Assembly: GCF_002865645.1 (NCBI RefSeq)
Contig: NW_020194575.1
Coordinates: forward strand, 869,247-933,246
Source of the DNA: Hyaloscypha bicolor E
Lineage: Eukaryota > Ascomycota > Leotiomycetes > Helotiales > Hyaloscyphaceae
DNA length: 64,000 bases
Reading direction: 5' to 3'
In this document: one piece after another, positions 45,765 through 57,400 of the stretch
Layout: each line of letters starts with the position of its first letter
Numbering within the stretch: the stretch's first letter is position 1
Program-made: the position numbers and the translations under genes
The notes under the pieces: model-generated
Databases searched by the model: none
Told to the model about the DNA's origin: nothing
Seen by the model: the letters and a program-made list of their open reading frames with translations, nothing else

Positions 45765-47649
45765 TCATCCAGCTTCCTCTATCTCTCTCCTTTCAGCCCA
45801 ATCAAAATAGACATCTTCGTAGTCCTGACTCCATCCAATTGAATATACTCTAATCTCGATATCCAACGAGCTACCAGCTTTGCCAGCAGCGGCCTTCCAC
45901 TTCTCTCCGCCAACGCCGGTAAGAACGCAGAAAGAGCCATGTCCGGCAAGATCAATTGTCGAGAGCTGTTTTCCTGGCAGCTTCGTGTTGAGCCATGCAT
46001 GTGGGAGTCTACTGCCAGGGAATGTGGTGATTTCGTGCTCGAGGACTGGATCCACCGGCAAAGGTGGTCGAGCTTGTTCATCAATAAGATAGACAGCCTC
46101 AGAGATGTAACGTTGATTCATCTCGACTCCAACACCATGGAACTCATGAGCCGTGCCTTTGATAGCAGCCTGGAGCTTTGCCCTTCTAGCAACACCTTCA
46201 GGTGTTGCCTCAGACAGTTGTCCGAAATCCTTCTTGCGAACTTCTAACGATGGATCCATCATACCGAGGGCCTCCCAGACTGGCACATGATCACGAAGAC
46301 CTTGATTCGCTCGAGTGATAATCGATGCTCCGACAGGTTGTCTTTCTAGACTGTAAGAGTCCAGGAGGCTTGGACCGGCTTTGCCTTTCATGACATATGC
46401 AATTTTCCAGGCCAAGTTGTATGCGTCTTGGATACACGTGTTTGATCCAAGGCCATTCAGTGGAGGGTGTCGATGAACCGCGTCACCAAGGCAGAATATG
46501 TTGCCATCCGAGTAGTACTCGGCAACAATCTCGTTGATAAGCCACTTCGAGACACCAAGAATTTCCAGAGGAAGAGTATCATCGCCAACAATAGTCTTGG
46601 CACATGATAGATATTCTTCAGCCGTAGGGTTGAATTCGGTGCCAGCACCTGGTGCAGGGAAAAGAATGAACATCCACCTAAAAATATTAGCAGATGCGTA
46701 TGCAAAGAGGCAGGCAATCCTACTCGTTCCAAGGTTTCACCATTCGGACAATACAGCTCCAGCCAAAGACAGGCGACTCCTCATCGGGGCGCATTACCCA
46801 GTGAAGATTGCCGCGTCGATTCTCAACAACATGCTTAAGATCCACTTTGACCAAAAGATTGATAGCAAGACCCTGCCCAGGCTTCCGGATCAAAGGAATC
46901 TGCAATTGCCGAAGCACCTGACTTCGAGCGCCATCACACCCAAACAAGTATTTCGACCGTATCTGATATACTTGTTTTGTGAGGTTGTCCTGGACTTTGC
47001 TGATGATTGTTCCACTAGGCTCGCGCTCAAACGCAAGGAATGTCGTTTCAAATCGACACGAGAAGGCGCTGTGGGTTGCATGCTGGACAAGGATAGGCTC
47101 CAACACGGTCTGAGGGATATCGCAATGATCACAAGGTGATGCAGCATCATAGTCGCCCTGCCTAATTAATACCGTGCATATTTAACCTTAGCGATCTGTG
47201 GCTTCACTCACAGCCCTGTGCGGATCATTTCCCCACGAATAGATCCTTGCAAACTCCTCGCCAGCCATGCTGCGACACCACCTTGTATGTTGCATGCTTT
47301 CGCCAGGCACAGCGACTTTCAAGCATGCTTCTTCCAGGCCAATGTCTCGCAAACACTCGAGAGCTGCCATGTTGGTTATGTGTGCTCTTGGCGTGTCTGC
47401 AGTACTCGGAGTCGACGCAACCATTATTCCCTTCAAGCCTGGGAGTAGGTCAACACCAAGCTCTGGAGGTCATGGAGAGGTTTTACCATTCTGCGCCAGG
47501 AAACATGCCAGGGCAGCACCTGCAGGTCCTGCTCCGATGATCAATAGATCTGTCTCGACACTGACAACAGATCCATTTTGCAGCACATCTGGAGCTTGGC
47601 TCTTGCGCTTGCTCTCTGCATAGGGGCAGGTGGTCTCGAATTCAGCCAT
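45765..47649 (-). CDS. FAD-dependent phenol-hydroxylase-type monooxygenase
   Basis: Four exons (47487-47649, 47212-47438, 46724-47157, 45765-46677) are joined by 48-, 54- and 46-bp introns with clean GT...AG ends, giving 578 residues. All joins keep phase and restore family motifs. The FAD ADP-binding motif LLIIGAGPAGAALACFLAQNG covers residues 35-55. The second exon has RAHITNMAALECLRDIGL and HTRWCRSMAGEEFARI. The third has DIPQTVLEPILVQHA and the DG motif FGCDGARSQVLRQL. The fourth has CLGDAVHRHPPLNGLGSNTC, the GD motif contacting FAD ribityl and pyrophosphate, and a C-terminal thioredoxin-like part. Members hydroxylate phenols to catechols with NAD(P)H and oxygen. The precise substrate is unknown. 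It diverges from the dioxygenase gene across a 617-bp shared promoter, suggesting co-regulation. Confidence 0.9.
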
Positions 47650-48266
47650 GGTGACGCGCTTGAAATATCAAGGAGGACTGCGGGAGAAGCAGAAAATCTG
47701 CCACTGGCAGATTATTTCGATCATATTGAAGACGGGGCAAGTCACGGATTTACGTGATGCTTTCCAATGGCGTGGAATGGTGGAGTGGGAGCTGGAGAGG
47801 GGTGGAGGAGCTGGATTGTTTTCGGAACTTCTTGTGGGATGTTTCCCCCGCATTACTTGTCCCACATACCCATATGGCAAATCCAGGTCACCGTAGTCGA
47901 AGTTTGTCCGTCTGCGGGCTAATTCCTACAACATCCATCCCTCCATCCACCCACATCCATCCACAATCACGCAGCTTCTTCCACTCGAACCATCCGCTCC
48001 CACTCCTTGACCCGATGTACTCCGCAATACCCTCACTGGAATCGAGGATGGCGACCACTGTGCCCCAATTGCAGCCGCACGAGACTGACGCCATTACGTG
48101 AAGATATCCACCTCAGACTGCCGGAAGGCCGCCGGCAATCCTGACCTTACGCATCTTGCTCGCCTATTCTGCCACCAGCACGAGGTCTACAAGAAACGTC
48201 CGGATATAAACACAATCTGTTGCCCTTTCCCTCTCGTGGTCAGTTCATATTCGCCCATCTGCTATC
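47650..48266. promoter_or_regulatory. Shared divergent promoter of monooxygenase and dioxygenase genes
   Basis: 617 bp separate the two start codons. It contains CGG/CCG-rich words such as GCCGGAAGGCCGCCGGC (48119-48136), of the kind bound by Zn2Cys6 regulators, and a CCATCC repeat run (47932-47960). The sites are a guess from sequence only. No regulator gene is present in the cluster. Confidence 0.5.
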
Positions 48267-49272
48267 ATGTCGCCGTCAGCAGCGAAGCAGAAGATCATTC
48301 TCAAGCGAATTTCCCATGTGTACTACCAGCATAAAGACTTGGTTCAAGCAGACAAGTTCCTCCTCGATTTTGGTCTCAGTCCTGTTCAGCGGACTGAGGA
48401 CAAAATATACTATCGTGGCTATGGGACAGAACCATTTGTACTATGTGCCTCCCAAGGGACGGAAGACAAATTCGGTGGGACGGGTTGGGTGGTAGAATCT
48501 ATGAAGGATCTCGAATTGGCGACTTCCCTACCTGGAGCAACGCCGATTCATGATTCAGATGCTCCCGGGGGAGGAAAGAAGGTCACTTTTTATGACCCAG
48601 TCGACAATTTCCCGTCTCATCTGGTCTATGGTCAAACTGCCGTGGACATTGCAGAAACATTCCCAGAATTGGCGTACAATTTCCCCACAAGCAAGAATCG
48701 ACCAGTGAACAAGACACAGCGGTTCAAGAAGGGTCCTGCTCCTATCCACAAACTTGGGCACTTCGGTCTTTGCGTCACCGATTACAAGAAGGCCTTTGAG
48801 TTCTACACCTCGAATTTCAACTTCAAGCCCAGCGAGCTCGTCTATGCCCCAGACACCAAGGAGGACATCACGACCTTTCTGCATCTTGATCGAGGATCGG
48901 AATGGGTTGACCACCATTGCTTTTTCTTCTTCGGAGGACCGAAATTTCACGTCCATCATTCCAGTTTCGAGGTCTTTGATTTTGATATACAGATGCTTGG
49001 ACATACCTGGCTCACAGAGAAGAAATACGAGAACTGTTGGGGTGTTGGGCGGCATGTGATGGGAAGTCAAATCTTTGATTATTGGTTCGATCCAAGTCGA
49101 TTCATTCTCGAGCATTACGTTGATGGTGACTTGGTGAACGATGAAACTCCTATAAATCGAACCATGGCGGCACCGGATAACTTGCACGTCTGGGGTGAGT
49201 GTATGCCGTATTGTCCTTGACATCTACTAACGTTTTGTAGGCCCCGATGTGCCGGAGACATTTTTAGCATAG
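48267..49272 (+). CDS. Extradiol (meta-cleavage) ring dioxygenase, catechol 2,3-dioxygenase type
   Basis: Exons 48267-49194 and 49241-49272 are joined over a 46-bp intron (GTGAGT, CTAAC branch, GTAG) and give 319 residues. The short second exon replaces the tail that would be read through the intron. The protein has two vicinal-oxygen-chelate halves. The C-terminal half holds the expected iron ligands: HKLGHFGLCVTD (His165), HHSSFEVFDFD (His231) and RFILEHY (Glu282). The segment HVMGSQIFDYWFDPSRFILE closely follows the family's extradiol signature. Members open catechols next to the two hydroxyls using Fe(II) and oxygen. It is divergent from the monooxygenase and followed by the FAH-family gene on the same strand. 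The substrate is inferred only as a catechol. Glyoxalase-type lyase activity is a less likely alternative. Confidence 0.88.
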
Positions 49273-49987
49273 ATGACTGCTTGCAGAATTATCTTTTATA
49301 GAGGCATTTCCTGCTATTTCCAGTTTCTCTAGATCTATATACAACATGCATTGTTTTGTTATTCTTCCAAAATTGCCTGCTAGAAACAGTCCATAGTCCT
49401 TCTGACATTCTTTGAGATTTGAATGTAGCATAATTATTTACTCTACCTTGCCCATTTAGAATACGACGCTTTGTATCTAAGGACCATTAATGTATATCGC
49501 GCTTATCCGCACGAATGTTTGTTTATGCAGATGTTCAATTCAAGCGTACGAGCTGATACACAATGTGATAGATCTCAATTTATACAGCATCTTCGACATC
49601 GTCTCCATTTGATGCCTTATGGTGGACGAGCTCAGCCAGAGCTTGTGTTTCAACTTACAATTTCAGCCAAGGATCAGTCGCATAGCGTCAATGAAAGAGA
49701 TAAGTCGAAGCAGAGATATGGAGTTCGCCTCCGAAGCCTCCGGGGATGCGAGAGTGACAATGCGGGCCAATTTAATTGCTCCGCGACCCCCGACCCCACC
49801 TCCCACTCTTCCAAGTCCCAGTGCTGGTCAAGTTGACATCCTTTCCTAACGATCCACCAATGACGACTTGTTCATGATCAGAATCTAGCATATTCCACCC
49901 ACGTTTCCAATAACGCTTCATCGAAAAATTATCATTCTTTACGTCCTAGACTTCACCTGCCACGTTCCCTGCCATACATATATCAAG
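49273..49987. other. Intergenic region between dioxygenase and hydrolase genes
   Basis: About 700 bp. Frames at 49471-49836 and 49619-49849 overlap on the same strand in different phases and show no domain. Likely 3' region of the dioxygenase and promoter of the hydrolase. Confidence 0.5.
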
Positions 49988-50932
49988 ATGGGTGTCACGA
50001 ACTTCGTCCGATTTGAAGATGACCAGCGTAATGTTTTATACGGAGAGGCTCATGCCTCAGCAGTTGGCGGCAATTTGGAGGGAGCCTTAGTGACGGTCCT
50101 TTCTGGAGATCCGTTTAGTGGCTTCACATCAACGGGCGAGAAATCCATGATCAAAAAGGTTCATCACAACCAAGGTTTTTAAACCAAATGCTTACTAGTT
50201 CAGCTTCTCTGCCCCCTCGAAACAACACCAATCATAATGTGCATTGGTTTAAACTATGCGCGCCATGCAAGAGAGGCCAATGTAAGACTTTCAGAACGGA
50301 ACAAGGTAGCTGCGGCTTACAACGTTTCTTTTTAGCTCGCCGTCCCCTCAAACCCTGTGGTATTCACCAAACCCGCAGACGCCATGGCCGGACCTTACGA
50401 CGATATCCCAATCCATCCAGACGCCCAATCCCAACTCGACTACGAAGGCGAAATGTGCGTGATCATCTCTCAAGACGCAAAGAATGTTTCCGAAGCCGAT
50501 GCCCTTTCCTACGTACTCGGCTACACTGTAGGCAACGACGTGTCCGCGCGCAACTACCAACTCCCCGCCTCCGTCTCCGGGAATCAGTTCTCGTACGCCA
50601 AATCTTTCGATTCCTTTGCGCCGATTGGCCCTACCGTTCTTCTTGCTCCCGGGGTGGATCCCCAAGCGCTGAAATACACGACGAAAGTCAATGGGGAAAT
50701 CAGACAAGAAACAGGCACTGATGATATGATCTGGAGCATGAAGCAGATTATTGCTCATTTGAGCCGAGGTACCACTTTGAGGAGGGGAACGCTGATTATG
50801 ACGGGTACGCCCAGTGGGGTTGGCTTGTTTGTTGAGCCTAAGGGAGCGGGGTTTCTGAAGGATGGGGATGTGGTTGAGATTGAGCTTGAGGGCATCGGTG
50901 CTATTAGGAATAGGATGGCCTTCGAGAAGTAA
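49988..50932 (+). CDS. Fumarylacetoacetate hydrolase-family protein
   Basis: Three exons (49988-50158, 50204-50281, 50336-50932) with 45- and 54-bp introns give 281 residues. Exon 1 starts MGVTNFVRFEDDQRN; exon 2 carries ETTPIIMCIGLNYARHA; exon 3 carries NPVVFTKPADAMAGPYDDI. The metal-binding core shows YEGEMCVII (Glu residues) and GYTVGNDVSARNYQ (Asp). Then follow MTGTPSGVGLF and DGDVVEIELEGIGAIRNRM, all hallmarks of the family. Its members hydrolyse or decarboxylate beta-keto and enol acids (acylpyruvases, oxaloacetate decarboxylases, and isomerase/decarboxylases acting after meta-cleavage in homoprotocatechuate breakdown). Next to an extradiol dioxygenase, a role on the ring-opened product is the simplest reading. 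It is probably cytosolic; no targeting peptide is seen. Confidence 0.9.
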
Positions 50933-51130
50933 TGCTAAGTTGAATCTGACTAGTCTGTTCGCTCCTCCTCCAATGCTTATAAATCATACAACTATCCTTG
51001 CAAGTTGCCTGAGGAAGGAAATGTATTGGAAAGTGATCGATTTATTAATGGAAAATCGATACATTAGAGTTTGACAGTCTGTAAAATAACTAGATATAGG
51101 AGAGTGAAGTCTAAAAGTAGAGGAGAAAGT
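50933..51130. other. 3' flank of the hydrolase gene
   Basis: Gene-like composition fades into AT-rich DNA at about 51130. Nothing recognised. Confidence 0.5.
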
Positions 51131-51379
51131 GTCTAAAGTAAGGGTCTTTATTCTTATTATCTATTAGTAATATTAATAACACCGAGCCCGCTTTCTCTAA
51201 TATATTATAAATTAGCTAATAAATTAAAAGTAATTAAAAGTAATTAAAATAATAATATATTAATAAATTTAATAAATTTAATAAATTTAGTAAATAATAT
51301 ATAATAAATAAAAATAAAGAACCCTAAATTAGTAATTAAATCTAATACTAAAAGAACTAGTAAACTAGTACTAATTTAA

Positions 51380-54300
51380 TATATTTCTTTTTTATAATCA
51401 AGGTTTACTTGCAGGCATTTCTGTATCCGGTTTAGGCTAGCTTGCTATACTCGCTAGTAATACTAATTCCGATATCCTAGTAACTTCAATATTGATTTTT
51501 TAGTTTATATATTAGATTAAAAAATAACTACTCATCTAATTAAGATATTTTTTTTAATATAATTATAGGCTATAATAGACTCTATAATTATATAATAGAA
51601 CATTTTTTCGTATAATTATATAGTATTATACTATAAATTAAAACGTGATTTTTTGAATTCTTTTTAGAGAGAACTTGCTTAATACTAAAGCCAAAAAATA
51701 CTAAAAATTATAAAGTATTAATTATATTAATTACTAATTTAACTACTAAATTATCTACTAAATTAACTATTATACCGAAAGCCATATATCGAATATTGAG
51801 AAAATAGGTTAAAGAGCTTACTAGAAGGCTCCGAAAGATACTAAAGTATAAAACGAAGCTATATTTAGAAAAAGAGGCTCGAATATAAGAGGCCCTAAAA
51901 ATATACTATAACCTATCCCAAACCGAAATTACTAGCTTATAGATTATAGTAGGTATATTTAATATCTCTTATATAATTTTATATAGAAGGAAATAGAAAG
52001 CAAAGCCTCTTTCGGAAAATAGAAAGTATAATATATACCTAAATAAAGCTCAGGAAATGAGCCTAATATAATATATAAATATAGCTATTAAGAGAAGTTT
52101 CCTGCTTTAGTATAATATAGTTATTCGGGCTACTATACAAATTCTAGAGGCTATAGGCCTAATTAATAGAGATAATAATTGCCTGGGAAATAATTAGATT
52201 CTTTATTAGATAGAAAAGTAAAAGAAGCTTAGGAAATACTATACTATATATATAAAGCTTATAGATTATTAATAGAAGAAAGCACTTATTTCAGAACTAG
52301 TTTTAGAGACATTTATATAGCTTTAGGCTATTTTAAATAAGTATGAAATATAAATATTTAATATATATAATATTAATAAGATTAGTTTTTATATTAGATA
52401 TATTACTAGTTTAATAGTAATTATATATAAGAATATTTAAGAAGTAAATACTATCTAATAATTATATTTAGTATTTTATACTTTATATTTAGTATTTTAT
52501 ACTTTATATTTACTAATTAATATTTATAGGTTTATATTAAAAATCTAGCTAAATAAGAATTAATTATAGTAATAAAATATATTTCAGTCAGAGATTTTAT
52601 AATTAAAGCCTTTATTATTATACTTTATAAGGTATTTAAAGAGAAAATATTTAATAATAATCTTTCTAATAATATAAAAATTGCCTAAAATAAAACAGGC
52701 TATATAAATAATAAGCTAGCTATTAGCTAGCTATAGTATTTTTACTATTAAACTAAAGATATATAAAAAGGCAAATATTATTTTCTTATCTTTAATAGCT
52801 ATAATAGCTATATAGCTTATAAATTTATATCTATTTATAAGTAATTAGATATAATACTTTTCTATTTACTAGTATATTTTATATATTTCTATTAATTACT
52901 AGATATAGGCTATTTCTTATAAGAGAAGTACTAGTATAAGTACTTTATTAAAAACAGAGTTTATATAGGGAAAAATAACTTTATAAAAACTATATTTCTT
53001 TAGATATTACCTAAAATTTATAAGAAAACCTTTACTAAAGGAAATATCTAATTATTATTTAAAAGAGCAAGTATTTATATTCTTAATTCTGAGCTAGTTC
53101 TTAGAGCTATAAAGCTTTATATTAAAAAGAAACTAGATAATTAGAAGGTTAAAGAACAGCTTTATATCCTTAATAAAAACTACTTTAGTAAAGCTATTTA
53201 TATACTTATATTAAACGAGTCTCAAGCTAGAATAAAATCTTCTAATTACTTAATATAGAAGAAATAGCCTAATATCTCTTCTAATTTTAAGTTCTTTTAT
53301 TCCGATATTCTTTTAAGTAATAACGAAATAGAGCTTTCTTTACTTAATTAAACTTAAAATCAAAGTACTAATAATACTAATAATCTTATTTAACTCTTTT
53401 CTAAAACTAATATTACTAATTATAGTAAGAAGAACTCTAGAATTAAGGGTCTTAATCTATAATAATATATTAAAACTGCTTTTATATAAATCCCTTATAG
53501 AATAAAAGAAGTCTTTATATATATAGATTTTTTTAAAAGATATAAAAATACTATATTATCTCTTTCTCGAAAGTTTTAAATAAGAAATTCAGGAAAGAGG
53601 CCCAAATTAAGGCTAATTTGGGAGCTATTACTAAATAGTAGTTATAAGATAAGAATAATCGAGATCTCTAAACTAGTAATTCCTCTTTTATAAATAAAGT
53701 AAATTATAAATAATATATTAAATCTATTTATAAAGGCTATATAATCTTTTTTATAGAAGGTCTATATAATATTAAAACTAGAAATAATAAGGAAAAGAAA
53801 GACAAACTTACTAGAATAAGGAAAGAGCTAGAGCTAGCCGAATACTAATATAAAGTAGTAGTTAAAAAAAAAGGAAAATAAATAAGGTTAGAAAAAAGGT
53901 TAAAAAGACTTAAAAGGTAGAAGATAATCGAAAAAAGAAGAAATAGAGAGCTAAGAAAAAAGCAGGAAAAGATGAGAAGAAGAGAATAGAGGAGGAGGCT
54001 AAAGAAGCTAGAAAATAGAAAGCTTTAATATAGAGAAAGAAATTATAGGGTAGAAAGTATAAGATTAAAGCTATTAATACTTAGATAATATAGGAAGATA
54101 TATAGACTTCTAATTTTAATAGTAATATATAATTTAATATTAATAAATATAATAATTAGTTAATATACTATAAACTAATTTTAATAAAAAATATAAATAT
54201 TATTATAATTCTAAAGTAAATTATTAATAATTTATACTCGAATCTTTTTATTTCGCAAAAGGCTCTATTAGGTAATTATAGACTTAATTAAGGGCTATAA

Positions 54301-54450
54301 TAATCTAATTTTATTATTTCGATATTTTATATAGTTAATCTAATAATTAATATTTTATTACAAATATTAGAGTTAGTAATATATCGGAGTTATTAGATCT
54401 GACTTGCTAATACAAGTCGGCTCTAGTAAAGCAAGGAATTACTAACAGGT
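51380..54450 (+). mobile_element. Fot1/Pogo-type DNA transposon, RIP-degraded
   Basis: A transposase relic on the plus strand is flanked by imperfect inverted sequence, around 51440-51500 and 54365-54440. The shared core is CGATATcctagtAACT against CGATATattactAACT, and GC is slightly higher at both ends. The ends are approximate and I could not fix a TA duplication. Confidence 0.65.
51780..54100 (+). pseudogene. Fot1/Pogo (DDE) transposase relic
   Basis: The plus-strand frame read through stops gives the family's order of domains. From about 51900 comes a helix-turn-helix, ALKIYYNLSQTEITSL to NISYIILYRRK; then a CENP-B-like second domain with NKAQEMSLI and a WIL-type end near 52200; then NIYNINKISFYI near 52370, the family's N-I-Y-N-M-D-E-x-G-F. 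The DDE part near 52780 reads LIFNSYNSYIAYKFI and LDIILFYLLVYFIYFY, followed by LLDIGYF, matching the L-x-x-D-G-H-x-S-H and P-L-D-V-G-x-F blocks. The catalytic Asp of DGH reads Asn, a RIP-type change. The C-terminus from about 53790 is Lys/Glu/Arg-rich. Many stops make it non-functional. Confidence 0.85.
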
Positions 54451-57400
54451 AGTATTAGTAAAGCTAATAAATATTATATAATAAAATTATATATATAAAT
54501 AAGATTTCGCTTTATTTAATTAGTTTCTTAAATAAAACTCAATAACTTATTTTTTATTATATTAATAATAAGCTAATTTTTAGTAAATATTATTAATAAG
54601 AACTTTAAAGTTATAGAATTTATTAGTTCAGAAATTCAAATAATAATTAAAGCAATCTTATATAATTATTATAAAAAAGAATATATTCTCAAATTCTAAT
54701 CTAATTATTTTAATAAGCTTTAATTATTTTTTAAACTTGAATTCTTTTTAATAAAATAACTTAATAATAAATATATTTTTAATATAATTTTATAATAATT
54801 TATTACTATTATAAAACCGTTTATTATTACCTTATTTAAGATAAATAATTTATAAAATACTATATAACTATAATTTAATTATTTAATTATAATTAGATAT
54901 ATTTATTATATAATAAATATTATAGGTTTTTAATTTAGAGAAATATAATACAAATCTATTTTTTATATATTATATAAAGCAACTTATAATAATAGACTTC
55001 TAAAAGTAATATTATAAAAAAATTATAAAAAAAGATATTTCTTTTAGTTTTTAATATATATATATATATATATATTATTATATTAAATATAAATTCAAAT
55101 AATTCAAAAAGTACCAGAAATAGTAATAATAATAATAGTTTTATATTAAATATATTTAAAAACATAATTTAATTAATTATATAAATTATATAAGTATTAA
55201 ATATAAAATAAAATAATAATAATATATATTTCGAAAATAAAAAAGAAAATATATAATAAAACTCTAATAAAGATTTTACAAATCTAAAATAATAATTATA
55301 AAATATTAGCTTCTTTAAATTAAAACTTAATAAATTATATAAAAAAGTAATTATATTTTAATAAAAACAAATCTATATTAGTAAAATATTTATATATTTA
55401 TAAATTAAAAATAATAATATAAATTTATAAATAATTATAATTAAATAAAATTAATTCTTTTATTTTTATAATAAAGTTATAATATAATATATAAATAAGC
55501 TAAATAAGCTTTATTAAACTAGCTTTAATTTTATATAAAATAATATATAGAAATAATATATAATATTAATTAAAGAATTTAAAAACATTTTAAATAAAAT
55601 ATTAAGAAAAATATAAAAAACAATTTATTAAAAAGAAATTTTTAAAAAATATATATAATTATATATTATTATAATTATAAAATATATAAAAGCTATTAAA
55701 TTTCTTGAAATAATTTAATAAATTTTCAAGTTTATAATAACTTGAATATAAAGCTTTATATTTATTATTATTTTTAATAGCTTTATAAAAGAAATATTAA
55801 TAAAGTTATAATTATAAAAGAGTATATTAGATTTCTAGTTATAATTTTAAAATAATAAATAAAACTAATAATAGCTATTTTAATAAAAGAATAAAAGAAA
55901 TAATAATAATTTTAATATTATTATAATAAGTAAGATTTATTAATATTTTATAATAAACTAAACTTAAACTAATATTTAAACTTTTTATTTTATATATAAA
56001 TTTTAGAACTTAATATTTTTTTAACTTTTTCGTTTAAATCTAAAGTTTATTTTAAAACTAATAAAAAATTCAAGCTAAAGCCTTTATTAGCTTTAAAATT
56101 AAAATTAGTTCTAATAGTAAATTTTATATAAGAATAAAAAAACAAAAAAAAGCATTTAGATAATAAGCCTTATAATAAATTTAGCTTTTTTAATAATAGC
56201 TTTTTATATAATAATAATAAATTCTATTATTTTAGATATTATAATAAAATAAACTTTATAAAAAAATAATTATTATAATATATTTAAGAAATATAAAGAA
56301 TATAATAAGAAGTTAAAGGAAAATAAATACTTTATTAATAAAGAAATATATTTTCTTATTAAGAAAAAGTAATTCGAAATTAATAAATTTAAAAATAAAA
56401 TTTATTTAGTTATTAATTATAAATCTTTTTAAAAATTTAAAAATTAGAAATATTAGAAATTCTTTTTATTTTATAATAAGCTCTTTAAATATATTTATAT
56501 AAATTTATATAATATTAAATTTAAATGAGTTTTTTTAAGTATTTTAATAAAAATTCACTTTTTAGTATTAAAAACTACTTTTCTAATTAAGTTCTTATAA
56601 TATAAAATTCTTTTTCTAAAATAAAATACAAGCTAGTTTTCAAGTATTTTTAACTTATTTCTATTTTGAAATATTAATTTTTAAAATTTCCAAAATAATT
56701 AATACTTTATTAATTAAACTAATTAGTATATTTATTTTTAAATATATATATTTTATATTTAATATATAATTTATTATAAATAGAAATTAGTTTATAAAGT
56801 ATTAAAATATTATTATTAATATAAAATAATTTATAATAATAAAAGAAATCGAATTTAAGCTAAAGTTATATAAGCTAATAATATTTGTATTATAAATATT
56901 TAGAATACTTTTAAAAAGTAATTATTAAAGTTTTAATTATTAAAAACCTTAAGCCTTATTTATTTTTAAGTAATAAATTTTTATTTAATAACTTTATATT
57001 ATTATTTATTATTACTTATTATAAAAAAACATTTTTTTTAAATATATATATTATTATTAAAGAAATATAGCTATATATTTAAGGTTTTTTATAATAATAC
57101 TTATAATACTATTATAAAATATATAAAATATATTATAATTATAAATTCTTTTAATAATATAAAAAGAATTCTAATAAAAACTAGATTTAAAATAATAATA
57201 AAAGTTAAAAAAAAGATTACTATTTTATATAAAACCTAAAAGTAATAAAAAGAAATTAATATAAAAAAGTTTTTAATTCTTAGAACTTCTTAATAATAGT
57301 CTTATAATTAGTATTTCGAAGTTATTATATATTCTTGAAATTAGAATAAAAAATAATATTTATATTTATAATTTTAAATTCAAATATATTAAATAAATTT

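Noticed and set aside
48555..49223. 222-codon minus-strand frame
   Set aside because: Antisense shadow of the dioxygenase with no domain.
48267..49272. 4-hydroxyphenylpyruvate dioxygenase or glyoxalase I
   Set aside because: The length is 319 residues and the C-terminal half fits the extradiol signature with His165, His231 and Glu282. HPPD has a different C-terminal core.
54956..55165. 69-codon Ile/Leu/Tyr-rich minus frame
   Set aside because: Composition is that of translated AT-rich DNA; no start context, neighbours or conservation cues.
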